Shown in pieces: positions 35,808-46,300 of a stretch of DNA of 64,000 nt (positions are counted from its first letter, which is position 1; every line of letters starts with the position of its first letter). The position numbers and the translations under genes were made by a program. Source of the stretch: Bradyrhizobium sp. WSM1417 (GTDB lineage: Bacteria > Pseudomonadota > Alphaproteobacteria > Rhizobiales > Xanthobacteraceae); assembly GCF_000515415.1 (NCBI RefSeq), contig NZ_KI911783.1, positions 2,594,392 through 2,658,391 of the forward strand. The letters are read 5' to 3'. The notes beneath the pieces were generated by a model. That model worked only from the letters and a program-made list of their open reading frames with translations, was not told where the DNA came from and made no database searches.

Positions 35808-36705
35808 CGTTGTTCTCGTCCTTGCGACGGCACCGGTCCGAGCGGAAACGAAACTGTTCGAGAGCGTGCAGGTGACGCCATCAGGCGAATACACGTTCGG
35901 CATCGAAGGCCCGGCCGCCGATCTCGACGGCAATCTCGTCGTCGTCAATTTCGGCAAGCCCGGCACCATCGGCAAGCTGCCTGTCGGCGGCGCGGCGTCC
36001 GAGCCGTTCACGGCGCTGCCCGAGGGCAGCGTCGGCAATGCCATCCGCTTCGCGCGCGACGGCACCATGTTCATCGCCGACTACAAGAAGCACAACATCT
36101 TCGCGATCCCGAAGGGATCGACCGAGCCCGCCATCTGGTTTCACTCCGACGAGATGAACCAGCCCAACGACATCACCATCGCCCGCGACGGCACGATCTA
36201 CGCGAGCGATCCGAACTGGAAAGGTCGCGAAGGCCACATCTGGCGCATCGCGAGGGGAGCGGACGGAACGGTGCAGGGACAGCTCATGTCGGCGCCGCGC
36301 GCGATGGGCACGACAAACGGCATCGATCTCAGCCCTGATGACAAGACGCTCTATGTCGGGGAATCCAGCAGCGGCCAGATCTGGTCCTACACGGTCGGCC
36401 GCAACGAGCTCACCAATCCAAAACTCGTCAAGGCGTTTCAGCCCGACACCGTCGACGGCCTGCGCACCGACATGGCCGGCCGCCTCTATGTCGCGCGCAT
36501 CCTCAAGGGCACGATCACGTTGATGAAGGCCAATGGCGCGGTCGAGCGGGAGATCGCGCTGAGGGCGAAGGAGCCGACCAATCTTGCCTTCGGCGGCCGC
36601 GACGGCAAGACGATCTTCGTCACCCAGCGTCAGGGCGGCTTCATCGAGTCGTTCCGCACCGACCAGCCGGGCCGCGAGCACTGCCTTCAGCGCGGGCGCT
36701 GCTGA
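35764..36705 (+). CDS. SMP-30/gluconolactonase-like beta-propeller protein
   Basis: About 313 aa with a signal peptide (about 8-28, ending PVRAET) and a six-bladed propeller of the SMP-30/gluconolactonase/strictosidine synthase fold. Residues typical of the metal site are visible in FGIEGPAADLDGN, NQPNDITIARDG and GTTNGIDLSPDDK. It should hydrolyse sugar lactones, matching the dehydrogenase gene before it. The start lies inside the dehydrogenase gene (ATG 35764 or 35743), overlapping it by 44-65 bp in another frame, so translation is coupled. The overlap start is uncertain because neither ATG has a strong ribosome binding site. Confidence 0.8.
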   Translation: MAITSGRNFWCLCSSVVLVLATAPVRAETKLFESVQVTPSGEYTFGIEGPAADLDGNLVVVNFGKPGTIGKLPVGGAASEPFTALPEGSVGNAIRFARDGTMFIADYKKHNIFAIPKGSTEPAIWFHSDEMNQPNDITIARDGTIYASDPNWKGREGHIWRIARGADGTVQGQLMSAPRAMGTTNGIDLSPDDKTLYVGESSSGQIWSYTVGRNELTNPKLVKAFQPDTVDGLRTDMAGRLYVARILKGTITLMKANGAVEREIALRAKEPTNLAFGGRDGKTIFVTQRQGGFIESFRTDQPGREHCLQRGRC

Positions 36706-36805
36706 GCTTCACGAGCGATCTGCTTGCGGCGCAGGGCGGTGCGACAGGGGCGGCATTCTTCTTGCTTGCATCTCGCCGCCGCGGAGATTTAGACATCTGT
36801 GGCAC

Positions 36806-36880
36806 TAGAGCGTTTTCGAGCGAAGTGGATACCGGTTCGCGTCAAGAAAACGCGTCAAAATAAGAACCCTGAGCGACCAC
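36806..36880. repeat. Dispersed intergenic repeat
   Basis: An element of the form agagcgttttcgagcgaagt followed by taccggttcgcgt and gaaaacgcgtcaaaa. CGTTTTC (36811-36817) pairs with GAAAACG (36846-36852). This sequence type recurs in Bradyrhizobium intergenic DNA. It ends just before the deacetylase gene. Confidence 0.65.
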
Positions 36881-36891
36881 GGAGTGTTTGA

Positions 36892-37917
36892 GTGAAAGCC
36901 GTCCATACCGAACTGCATCGCAGCCACGATCCGCAATTCTTCCTGGTTCGCGGTGTGGTCAAGCGTACCACCGAGCAGCCCGAACGTGCCGACCGCCTGC
37001 TCAAAGGGCTCAAGGACGGTAAGCATCAACTGGTCGAGCCAACCACATTCGGGCAGGGGCCGCGTGCACGCATCCACAGTCCGGAATATCTGTCGTTCCT
37101 GAGCGAAGCCTGGGAGGCCTGGACCGCGCTCGGCGATTCCGGTCCGGAGATGATCGGCAATATCCATCCGGTGCGCCATGCCGCGACCTATCCCACCCAT
37201 ATCGTCGGCAAGCTCGGCTGGCACACCGCCGACACCGCGGCGCCGATCGGCCCCGGCACCTGGGCCGCGGCCTGCGCCGCGACCGACGTCGCGGTCACCG
37301 CGGCACAGATGGTGATGGACGGCGAGGACGCGACCTATGCGCTCTGCCGCCCGCCCGGGCATCACGCCTATCGCGACATGGCCGGCGGCTTCTGCTTCCT
37401 CAACAACAGCGCGATCGCGGCTGCGCATCTGCGGCAGAAGCACGAGCGTGTCGTGATCCTCGACGTCGACGTCCATCACGGCAATGGCACGCAAGGCATC
37501 TTTTACGCGCGGCCGGATGTCTACACGGTCTCGATCCATGCCGATCCCGTCGCGTATTATCCTTACGTGTGGGGCTACGCGCATGAGCGCGGCGAAGGTC
37601 CCGGCCTCGGCGCCAACCTCAACATCCCTCTGGCGATCGGCACCGGCGATGACGGCTACATTCAGGCGATGGACGTCGCACGCAAGGCGATCGAATCCTT
37701 TGCGCCCGGCGCCCTCGTCATCGCGCTCGGCCTCGACGCCTCCGAGCACGACCCGCTCAAGGGGCTCGCCGTCACCACGCCCGGCTTCCGCCGCATCGGA
37801 CAGGCCATCGCGAAGATGGGCTTGCCGACCGTGTTCGTGCAGGAGGGCGGCTATCTCTCGGACATCCTCGGCGCGAACCTGACCTCGGTGCTAGCCGGAT
37901 TCGAACAGGCGCGGTGA
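36892..37917 (+). CDS. Histone-deacetylase-like amidohydrolase (acetylpolyamine type)
   Basis: 341 aa. Zinc-hydrolase motifs of the HDAC/AphA/AcuC superfamily are complete: RPPGHHA (catalytic His pair), DVDVHHGNGTQ (zinc ligands), SIHADP and GLDASEHDPL (third ligand). In bacteria these enzymes remove acetyl groups from acetylpolyamines (AphA) or from acetyl-lysine (AcuC). The N-terminal part and the spacing resemble AphA. A polyamine role suits the nearby amine-oxidase and gamma-glutamyltransferase genes but remains an inference. The start is GTG 36892, just after the intergenic repeat. Confidence 0.87.
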   Translation: MKAVHTELHRSHDPQFFLVRGVVKRTTEQPERADRLLKGLKDGKHQLVEPTTFGQGPRARIHSPEYLSFLSEAWEAWTALGDSGPEMIGNIHPVRHAATYPTHIVGKLGWHTADTAAPIGPGTWAAACAATDVAVTAAQMVMDGEDATYALCRPPGHHAYRDMAGGFCFLNNSAIAAAHLRQKHERVVILDVDVHHGNGTQGIFYARPDVYTVSIHADPVAYYPYVWGYAHERGEGPGLGANLNIPLAIGTGDDGYIQAMDVARKAIESFAPGALVIALGLDASEHDPLKGLAVTTPGFRRIGQAIAKMGLPTVFVQEGGYLSDILGANLTSVLAGFEQAR

Positions 37918-37921
37918 AGTT

Positions 37922-38062
37922 TACCTCTCCCCGCTTGCGGGGAGAGGTCGGAATTTGCGTGAGCAAATTCCGGGTGAGGGGGTACAGGTCTCAGGCATAT
38001 CTCGCCCGTGGAGAGAGCCCCTCACCCCGACCCTCTCCCCGCAAGAACGGGGAGAGGGAGAA
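37922..38062. repeat. Multi-hairpin intergenic repeat
   Basis: Three hairpins follow in line: CCTCTCCCCGC/GCGGGGAGAGG (37924-37947), GGAATTTGC/GCAAATTCC (37950-37971) and CCTCTCCCCGC/CGGGGAGAGG (38032-38058). This 'ctctccccgc' element is a frequent Bradyrhizobium intergenic repeat. It separates the deacetylase gene from the convergent monooxygenase gene and may act as a transcript end. Confidence 0.7.
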
Positions 38063-38087
38063 GAGGCGCTTCCTTGATAATTTGCCC

Positions 38088-39068
38088 TCAAAACATCCCG
38101 CTTGCCGCGAGCGCCTTGCAGACGTGCTGCATCTCGGTCTCGTCCGCGACCATGTCGAGCATGATCGTGGTCAGCCCCTTCGCGGCAAATTCCTTCAGCT
38201 TGGCGCCGATCTCCGCGTAGCTGCCGACGAGGTAGGGGCAGTCGGCCTGGAAGGTCAGGAACGGCAGCAGCCAATAGCCATTGTCCGCGAGTTCGCCGCT
38301 CTGGCCCTCGTAGAGGCGCCGTTTCCACACGGAATCGCTGTTCTCCACCGTGAGCACGAGCAGCTCGCGATCGTCGGCATTATCGCGGAAACGCGCCTTT
38401 GCCGCTTGCCGTGCCTCCTCGCGTCCCTCGCGGGCGAAAATTCCAAAATTCACGCCTGATACATCGAGGCCGAGGTCGAGATCGGGCGGCAACATCTGCA
38501 TCTTGATGCAGCCGGTCTCCTTGGCAACGCGCTGTGCCGGCTCGGACTGGCCTGCGACCAGAAATTCCGGCATCAGCTCCGGCGGCAGGCGCGGCCGCAG
38601 TTGCAGGTTGCTGGCGCGGTAGAACCGGCCCTCGAAAGTCGCCGGCCGGGGGCTTGCCAGCAGCTGGCGCATCAGCGCAACGAATTCGCCGAGCCGGACA
38701 TAGCGATCGGCATGCGACTGCTCGTCGCCGAGCCCCTGCAAATCGCTGACCGCCGTCCCCGTGATCATGTTGAGATAGACCTTGCGGCCGTGGAGCTGCG
38801 CAAAGGACGAGACGAATTTTGCCGCCGTGAACGGGTGCATGTAGACCGGATTGACCGCGATCAGCGGCGAGGATCGGGTCGTCTCGCCGATGATGTGCTG
38901 GGCCATCGCCCAGGGCTCGACGAACACGTCGTTGCCTTCGAACAGCAGGACGCCTTCGAAGCCGTTGCGGTCGGCGAACTGCGCCACCCGCATCAGCTCG
39001 CCGACATATTTCTTTGGGTCGCGGTTGCGCGAAATCGCGGGAAAGACGCGCAGCCGCCGCGGCGTCAT
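38088..39068 (-). CDS. LLM-class flavin-dependent monooxygenase
   Basis: 326 aa bacterial-luciferase-like TIM barrel of the alkanesulfonate monooxygenase subgroup. Visible segments are RVAQFADRNGFEGVLLFEGN, NPVYMHPFTAAK and YLNMITGTAVSDLQGLGDEQ, the flavin/phosphate region. The family uses reduced FMN and O2 to oxygenate a substrate. It is the second gene after the phosphopantetheinyl transferase, with an ATGA start/stop overlap, so a tailoring role for the NRPS product is plausible. A role in sulfonate use cannot be excluded. Confidence 0.87.
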   Translation of the reverse strand: MTPRRLRVFPAISRNRDPKKYVGELMRVAQFADRNGFEGVLLFEGNDVFVEPWAMAQHIIGETTRSSPLIAVNPVYMHPFTAAKFVSSFAQLHGRKVYLNMITGTAVSDLQGLGDEQSHADRYVRLGEFVALMRQLLASPRPATFEGRFYRASNLQLRPRLPPELMPEFLVAGQSEPAQRVAKETGCIKMQMLPPDLDLGLDVSGVNFGIFAREGREEARQAAKARFRDNADDRELLVLTVENSDSVWKRRLYEGQSGELADNGYWLLPFLTFQADCPYLVGSYAEIGAKLKEFAAKGLTTIMLDMVADETEMQHVCKALAASGMF

Positions 39069-39796
39069 TCAGCCGCCTCCTGCAGCGGCCATGCATTGCG
39101 GGTGATGGGAAGGCCGCCGGTGGCGCGGGAGCCGTCGGCGATCGCGAGGCGATGCGAGGGCGAGGGCGAGATCAGCTGGAATCGCCACCCTTGCGGATCG
39201 TCGGCGATATCGGGCTTGAAGCTGATCTCGATGGCCTCGCGCGACACCTGCATCGCGAAGGCGTCGAGCGGCAAATTGAGGCCGAAACCCCTGGCCTTCA
39301 GATAAGCTTCCTTCAGCGTCCAGTAGTCGAAGAAGCGCTCGGTCGCGGCGGGCTCCGGCAGCCCGCGCAGTGTTTCGACCTCTTCCGGCGCGAAGAACCG
39401 AATCGCGGTCGACAGCGGCGCCACCCGACTCGACACGGTCTCGACGTCGACGCCGACGGTCTCATGCCCCGATACGACGCAGGCGACGCAGCCGTCGGCG
39501 TGCGACAGGCTGAAATGCAGCGTGCTCGAGGTCTTGGGCGATGCGACAAACGGCCGCCCGTAACGCCCGGCCGCAAATGACCAGTCGGTGGGGGCGACAT
39601 CAGGTGCGACGTGCGAGAGCGCGAGGCGCAACATCGCGTGCGCGAAAATATATTGCCGCTGGTGTCGCTCGAACATGAAGCGGTCGGCTCGTGCCCGTTC
39701 GTCGACCGAGAGCAGGCGCCGGCACGCGTCAACCGTATCCGGCGCGTCAAAAGTCTCGATCAGTCCGACAAACAGTTCAATTCTGTCGTCTGCCAT
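39065..39796 (-). CDS. Sfp-type 4'-phosphopantetheinyl transferase
   Basis: 243 aa. The ACPS-fold signature motifs are GRPFVASP, HFSLSHADGCVACVVS, ETVGVDVETVS (Mg-binding Asp/Glu) and FDYWTLKEAYLKARGFGL (catalytic Glu/Lys). It moves the phosphopantetheine arm of CoA onto the serine of carrier-protein domains. Its targets are probably the two PCP domains of the NRPS 0.6 kb away. The stop overlaps the start of the monooxygenase gene (ATGA). A TTG codon one residue upstream (39799) is less likely than ATG 39796. Confidence 0.93.
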   Translation of the reverse strand: MADDRIELFVGLIETFDAPDTVDACRRLLSVDERARADRFMFERHQRQYIFAHAMLRLALSHVAPDVAPTDWSFAAGRYGRPFVASPKTSSTLHFSLSHADGCVACVVSGHETVGVDVETVSSRVAPLSTAIRFFAPEEVETLRGLPEPAATERFFDYWTLKEAYLKARGFGLNLPLDAFAMQVSREAIEISFKPDIADDPQGWRFQLISPSPSHRLAIADGSRATGGLPITRNAWPLQEAAE

Positions 39797-40048
39797 CAAT
39801 TGGGCCCATGGCGTCAGGCCGGGGCCAAATCCCCTGCCATGACGGAAGAATCAACTGAGCAAGAATTAACTGAGCGGACCGCTTCTAGCGGTCCACTCGG
39901 GCGAATCCTTGTCGATTGCTGGCCGGTTTACGGGCGCAAGCTTGTGCGAGACCCCAACTCGACACGCGAGCGGCCAAATCTGAAAACAGAAGCCCGAAAA
40001 CTGAAGCCTGAAGCCTGAAGATTCGTGCGGCGTCCCGGCCGACGAGTC

Positions 40049-40219
40049 TTACGTCTTCTTCTTCTTGGACTTCTTGGAGCCGCCCAGCATCGAAATACTG
40101 GCGTCGACGTCCTTCAGCGCGGACTGCAGCTTCTTCTTTTCGGCGCCGAGCAACTTCTGCAGGGCCTTGCGGTCCTTGTCGCTCAACGAGGTGCCCTTGG
40201 TAAATTTGATGAAACCCAT
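40049..40219 (-). CDS. Small Lys-rich protein, unknown function
   Basis: 56 aa. MGFIKFTKGTSLSDKDRKAL begins a charged helix and the C-terminus is GGSKKSKKKKT, strongly basic. GGGGAG sits six bases before ATG 40219, a strong ribosome binding site, so this short gene is likely real. It lies between the NRPS and phosphopantetheinyl transferase genes on the same strand. The Lys tail suggests nucleic-acid or membrane contact. I recognise no family. Confidence 0.6.
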   Translation of the reverse strand: MGFIKFTKGTSLSDKDRKALQKLLGAEKKKLQSALKDVDASISMLGGSKKSKKKKT

Positions 40220-40360
40220 AACGAACTCCCCGGTTGAAAATAATCGTCCAAATCAAAACGCGAGAATAATCTTGCGCGATGGCGCCAAATAATCAAGATG
40301 CAACTTGGTCATTCACAGCTTTGACGAGTGACCCCGTATTCGCCCGTGCTCTGCGGCCGG

Positions 40361-43300
40361 TCATGCCGCCCTGCGATTGAGCAATCGGTCGAGCGGCGCG
40401 TTGGGTTGGGCGAGGGCGGCCCCGAGCAGCGCGACGAGATCCTCCATCCACTGGCCGACCGTAGCGCCGTCGAGCAGCTCGCTCTTGTAATTGCATGAAC
40501 CAGTGATTCCCGTCGGCCGCTCCTTGAGCATCAGCGACAGCCAGGTCTGGTCGATCGGCAGCACCGGCTGGCCTTCGCGGGCAATGTTGCCGATCGATCC
40601 TGTCGTGAGATCAGGCAGATCGAGCGGTTGGCGCAGCGGATTTTGCAGGGTGAAATAGACCTGGAGCAGCGCGGCTGGATTGACCCTCTCCTGCTCCAGA
40701 TGGTCGGCCAGGATGTTGAACGGCAGCTCCTGGCGCGCATGCGCGTCAAGCACGCTCTGGCGGACCCGGGCCACGGCCTGCGCGAACGACAGCTCCGGCG
40801 TGATTTTGGTGCGAACGATCACCGTGTTCTCGAACGGACCGACGATCCGGTCGGTGTCAGGCTGGGCGCGATTGGCCATGGCGGTGGCGATCGAGATGTC
40901 GTGGCGGCCGGTCCGCGCCAGCAGCAGGGCTTTCAGGCCGGTCAGCAGACACATGAACAGCGTACAATTGTGCTGGCCGGCGAAGGCCGCGAGCCGGCCG
41001 ATCAGCTCACGCTCGAAACTGACCGGATGGTGCCCCCTGGACGGGCCCGGGCTTGATTCGCCCTCGAAGAGGGGAGCCGCCCCGCGCAAATTCTGCGTCC
41101 ATTCAGCCGCCTGACGGCGGGCGGCATCGGTGCCGCACCACCAGCGCTGCCAGCGCGCGACGTCCGAAAAGGCCGGCGGCGGTTTCGGCAGCGGCACCGA
41201 CGGATAGCCAGCCAGCGTCGCATAGCGATTGGACAATTCCTCGAACAGCACGCCGATCGACCAGCCGTCGACGACGGCGTGGTGCAAAGTCAGCAGCAAC
41301 ACGTGATCGTCATCGTGGAGCCGCAACAGCCGGGTGCGCAGCAGCGGCGCGCGCGTGGTGTCGATCGGGACATAGGCCTCCTGTTCGATCAGGAGACCGA
41401 TCTTGCGGAGCGCCAGCGCCTTGCGCCGCTTGTTGTTGTGGGGCTGACCGTCGCCGATCGTCTCGACGGTCAGGACACGGCCGAGGGCGCCGGGCGCGGC
41501 GACGTGGCTGACGGGCTCCCCGCCGCTCCAGCCGAAATGGGTCCGCAGCGATTCGTGCCGGCGCACGATGTCGTCGATCGCCTGCGCCAGGGCGGCCAGA
41601 TTGAGCGGCCCCTGGAGACGGAAGGCGAAAGGCAGGTTGAACAGCGGCAAACCGGAAAGATTTTGCTCGATCCGCAGCATCTGGTCCTGCGCGATCGAGA
41701 GCGTGGGAGGGCTGCCTTCGGCCAGGCTCGCTCCAACCAGCCTTGCCAAACTTGCGGCCGGCTTGCGCGGCTTTGCCGCCACGGCCTCGTCGACCCGCCG
41801 GGCAAGCTCGTCGATCGTCGGTGCCTCGAAGATGGTCTTGATCGGCAGCGACACGCCGAGCGCCCGGGCGACGCGCGCCATGACTTGGCCCGCCAGCAGC
41901 GAATGACCGCCGAGGTCGAAGAAATTGTCGGTGACGCCGAGGCTCTCGACCTTCAGCAGGTCGATCCAGATGTCGGACAGCACCTTTTCGGTGAAGCGCC
42001 GCGCCGGCACCGCCGCATCCGGTCCGGAGGTTTCCTGCTGCGCCGGCGCCAGCAGCGCGGTCCGGTCGATTTTGCCATGGGCATTGAGCGGCACCTGGTC
42101 CAGGAACAGGAACGCGGACGGGATGGCATGGCCCGGCAGCCGGCTCTTCAGGAAGTCGCGCAGCTCGCTGGCGCTGCTCCGGCTGCCGGATCTCGCGACG
42201 ATATGGGCAATCAGCCTGATATCGCCGCTTGCTTCGCGACGCGGCTCGACGATGCCGGCGCGCACATCCGGATGGTCGGCAAGCGCGTTCTCGATCTCCT
42301 TGAGCTCGATACGGTAGCCGCGGACCTTGACCTGATGGTCGGCGCGACCGAGGCATTCGATCGTGCCGTCGGCGCGGCGACGGGCGAGGTCGCCGGTCCG
42401 GTACAGCCGGCTGCTTGCTTTGCGCGAGAACGGATCGGGCAGGAAGCGCTGCCGGTTCTCCGCGGGATCATTGACATAGCCGCGGCCGACACCGGCGCCG
42501 CCGATGCAGAGCTCGCCGGTCACGCCGACCGGCTGCGGCTGCAGGCTTGCGTCGAGCACGTAGAGCTGCATGTTCGGCAGCGGCGCGCCGACCGGGACGT
42601 TGTTTGTCATGGTCGCCGGCGCCCTGGTCAGGCGATGCAGCGAGACGTCGTCGGAACATTCCGACGCACCGTAAGCGTTGATCAGCGGCACTTTCGGGCA
42701 GCGGGCGAACCAGGCCTTGCAGAGATCGACGGGCAGCGGCTCGCCCGTCGAGATCAGAAGGCGCAGCCTCGCAAAGGCGCGTCGGACCTGTGCCTCGTCC
42801 ATGCGATCGAGGATCACGCGCAGCAGCGATGGGACGATCTCCAGCACCGTGATGCCCTCGCGCTCGATCTCGCGCGCGAGCAAAATCGGGTCTCCCACGA
42901 TCACGGTACCGCAGACATGCACGCGCGCGCCGACCATGGGCCCCGCGAGGAACTGCCATACCGAGATGACAAAACTCTGCGGCGCGGTCTGCGCGATCAC
43001 GTCCCGACGCGAGAGGTTCAGCTCGGAGACGAGCGAGGCGAGATGGTTCGAAAGCCCGCGCTGCTCGATCATGACGCCCTTGGGCGCGCCGGAGGACCCG
43101 GAAGTGTAGATGAGATAGGCAAGGCTCGAAGCCGCGCGCCGCGCCGCGCGGGCCGGCTTGGTCGACGCTGGCGCGATCGCATCCTCGAGCCCGGCCATTG
43201 GGATGCGCTCGACCAGCGGTTCGAGCAGCGCCTCCGCCATGGACGACTGCGCCCGTCCGGTGAGCAGCATGCGGGCGCCGCTCGATCCGAGGATGGTTGC

Positions 43301-46300
43301 GAGCCGGGCCGGCGGCTGGTCGGGATCGAGATTGAGGAAGGCGGCGCCCATGCGTTGCACGGCGATCATCGCGGCAAGCAGGTCGGGCCCGCGATCCGCA
43401 AGCAAGGCGACCACGGCCTCGTCGCCGACGCCTTCGCGGGTGAGCCAGCGCGCGGCCGCCTGGCTGCGGCGCGCCAGCTCGCGATAGCTCAGGGATGTGC
43501 GGCCGTCGGACACGGCGATCGCGTTCGGCGTCTTCTTGACCTGGCGGTCGAAACGTTCGCTCGGATTGCCGCGCGTGGCGAAATTGGCCGGCACGCCCCG
43601 GCCCTGCGCCAGCAGCTGCCGGCGTTCGGTCTCGGTCAGAAGTGGCAGGTGCGAGATGCGCTGCTCCGGATCGGCGATGACGGCTTTGAGCAGGGTTTTG
43701 AACTGAGCGGCCATGCCCTCGATCGTCGCCGCGTCGAACAGATCGGTGGCGTATTCAAAGAAGCCGGTGAAACGGCCGTCGGCCTCGAGCAGCTCGAGCG
43801 TGATGTCGAATCGCGCCACTTTTGGATCGATCTCGATCCGCCGCGTCGACAGACCGGAGAAAGATGCCGCCTCGATCGAGGCATTCTGGAGGATGAACAT
43901 GATTCGGAACAGCGGATTGCCGTCCGTCCTTCGCGCGATCTGAAGCGCGCGCAGGACCTCTTCGATCGGGAGGTCCTGGTTGCGGTAGGCATCGAGCGTG
44001 ACCTGCCGGACCCGGCGCAACATGTCGCCGAAGCTCGGATCGCCGCCGAAATCATTGCGCAGGATCAGGGTGTTGGCGAACAGTCCGATCAGGCGCTCGC
44101 TCTCGATCTGGTTGCGGTTGGCGATCAGCGAGCCGGTCGCGACATCCTCGTGTCCGGTGTGACGGAACAGCAGGCACTGGAACACTGCGAGCAGGGTCAT
44201 GAAGGGCGTGACGCCCTGGTTCTGGCTCAGCGCGCGCAGGTCGGCCGACAGGGTTTTGGAGAATTCGAGATAGTGACGGGCACCGTGGCCGCTCCAGACC
44301 TCCGGCCTTGGCCGGTCAGTTCGCAGCGGCAGCGTGGTGACGCCGTCCAGCTGCACCCGCCAGTAATCGAGCTGCTCCTTTGCGGCCGGCGTCTTGGCCC
44401 AGCTCTGCTGCCAGAGCGCAAAGTCGCGGTACTGGAAGGCGGGCGAAGGCAGTGCCGCCACGTCGTTCTTGCGTGCTGCCGAATAATGGGCGGCGAGTTC
44501 TTCCCAGAACAGCCGCTGCGACCAGCCGTCGGTGACGAGGTGGTGGACGTTGACCACGAGCGCGTGGCTGCTCTTGTCGAACGAGAGCAGCGTGACCTTC
44601 AGCGGCGCCTCGTGCGCAAGGTCGAACGGATGCTGCGCGAGCCGGAGCGCTTCGCGTCTGACAACAGCGGCTCGCTTGTCCGCGGGACTTGGTCTGAGCT
44701 TGATCCGCTCGAACCGCGGCCGCGATTGCAGCACAAGCTGCACCGGCTCGCCCTCGCGTTCGACGATGACCGACCGCAACGCCTCATGGCGCGCCGACAC
44801 CGCGGCGAGGCCAGCAGAAAGTGCGGCGACATCGAGCCTACCCTTGAGGAGCGCGACTTCGACGACGTTATAATTGTAGCGAGTGGGGTCGAGCCGCGAG
44901 AGCACGTACATCCGCTGCTGCTGGAACGACAACGGCGCGTCTGCTTCCGTGGCCTGGCGCCAGGCCGGCAGCATCGTTTCGCGATGGGTTGCGGTTTCGA
45001 TCCGGGCCGCAAGCGCGGCGGCGGTGGCGCAATCAAAAACGTCCTCGAACGAGAAATCGACATTGAAGCGTTCGCGCAGGCGCGAGCGCATCTGCGTCAC
45101 CGCGAGCGAGTCCGCGCCGAGGGCAAAGACGTCCTGATCGACGCCGACCTGCGGCAGCTCCAGCAAATTGGCCCAGATCCCGGCGAGCTCGGTCTCCAGC
45201 GCGTTGCGCGGCAGACGGGCCGCCTCCTCGCCGCCACCCATCGTTGCGATCAGCTCGGCCAGCGCATTGCGCTTGACCTTGCCGCTGGCGCCTTTCGGCA
45301 GCGTCGCCACGCTGCGGATCAGGCTCGGGACCTTGTAGGCGGCGAGCCGTTTCCGGGCGAACTGGCGCAACTGGTCCGAGGTCACCGCGGAATTCGGCCG
45401 CAGCACCACGATTGCGGCGACGTTCTCGCCGAGCTTCTCGTGCGGGACGGCAAACACGCCGGCCTCCAGCACGGCGGGATGGCTGAGCAGAACCTCTTCC
45501 ACCTCCAAAGGCGAGATCTTCTGCCCGCCGCGGTTGACGACGTCCTTGATGCGGCCGACGATGAAGAGATAGCCGTCGGCATCGAGATAGCCGAGATCGC
45601 CGGTCCGGAACCAGCCGTTGCGGAAGGCAGCCTGCGTCGCCGCCTCGTCATTATAGTAGCCGCGGCTCATGTTGGGTCCGCGCAGCATGATCTCGCCGTG
45701 CTCGCCGCTGGCGAGCACGCGGCCCGTCTCGTCCATGATTGCGATCTCGGGACCCGCGGCACGGCCGACCGATCCGACCTTGCGCAGCTCGAACGGATTG
45801 GCCGCGATCTGCGAGGCCGCCTCCGTCATGCCGTAGGTTTCGAGCACGGGAACGCCGAACGTCGCCTCCAGCCCGTCGAGGATCGCAGGCGCAAGCGAGG
45901 CCGAGGCGGAGCGGATCACGCGAAACGACGACGAGCGGGCAAGATCCGGGTTGGCTTCCGCCGCCGTCAGCAGCGCGCGATGGATGGTCGGCACTGCCGT
46001 GTACCAGGTCGGTTGCAACTGCCGCATCCAGCCGAAGAAGGAGGACGCGTCGAAACCCTCGGTACAGATCACGCTGGAGCCCGCGGCCAGCGCCGTCAGC
46101 AGGCCGGAGATCAAACCATGGGCGTGAAACAGCGGCAGGACGTTGAGCAGACGATCGTGGGGCGCAAGCGACAGCACACGGCCGGCATTATAGGCGGAGA
46201 GGCACACATTGCGATGCGTCAGCGGCACCATCTTCGGTCGCGCCGCGGTGCCCGAGGTCAGCAGGATGAACGCGTCATCGTCGCCGCGCGAGGCGCCGCC

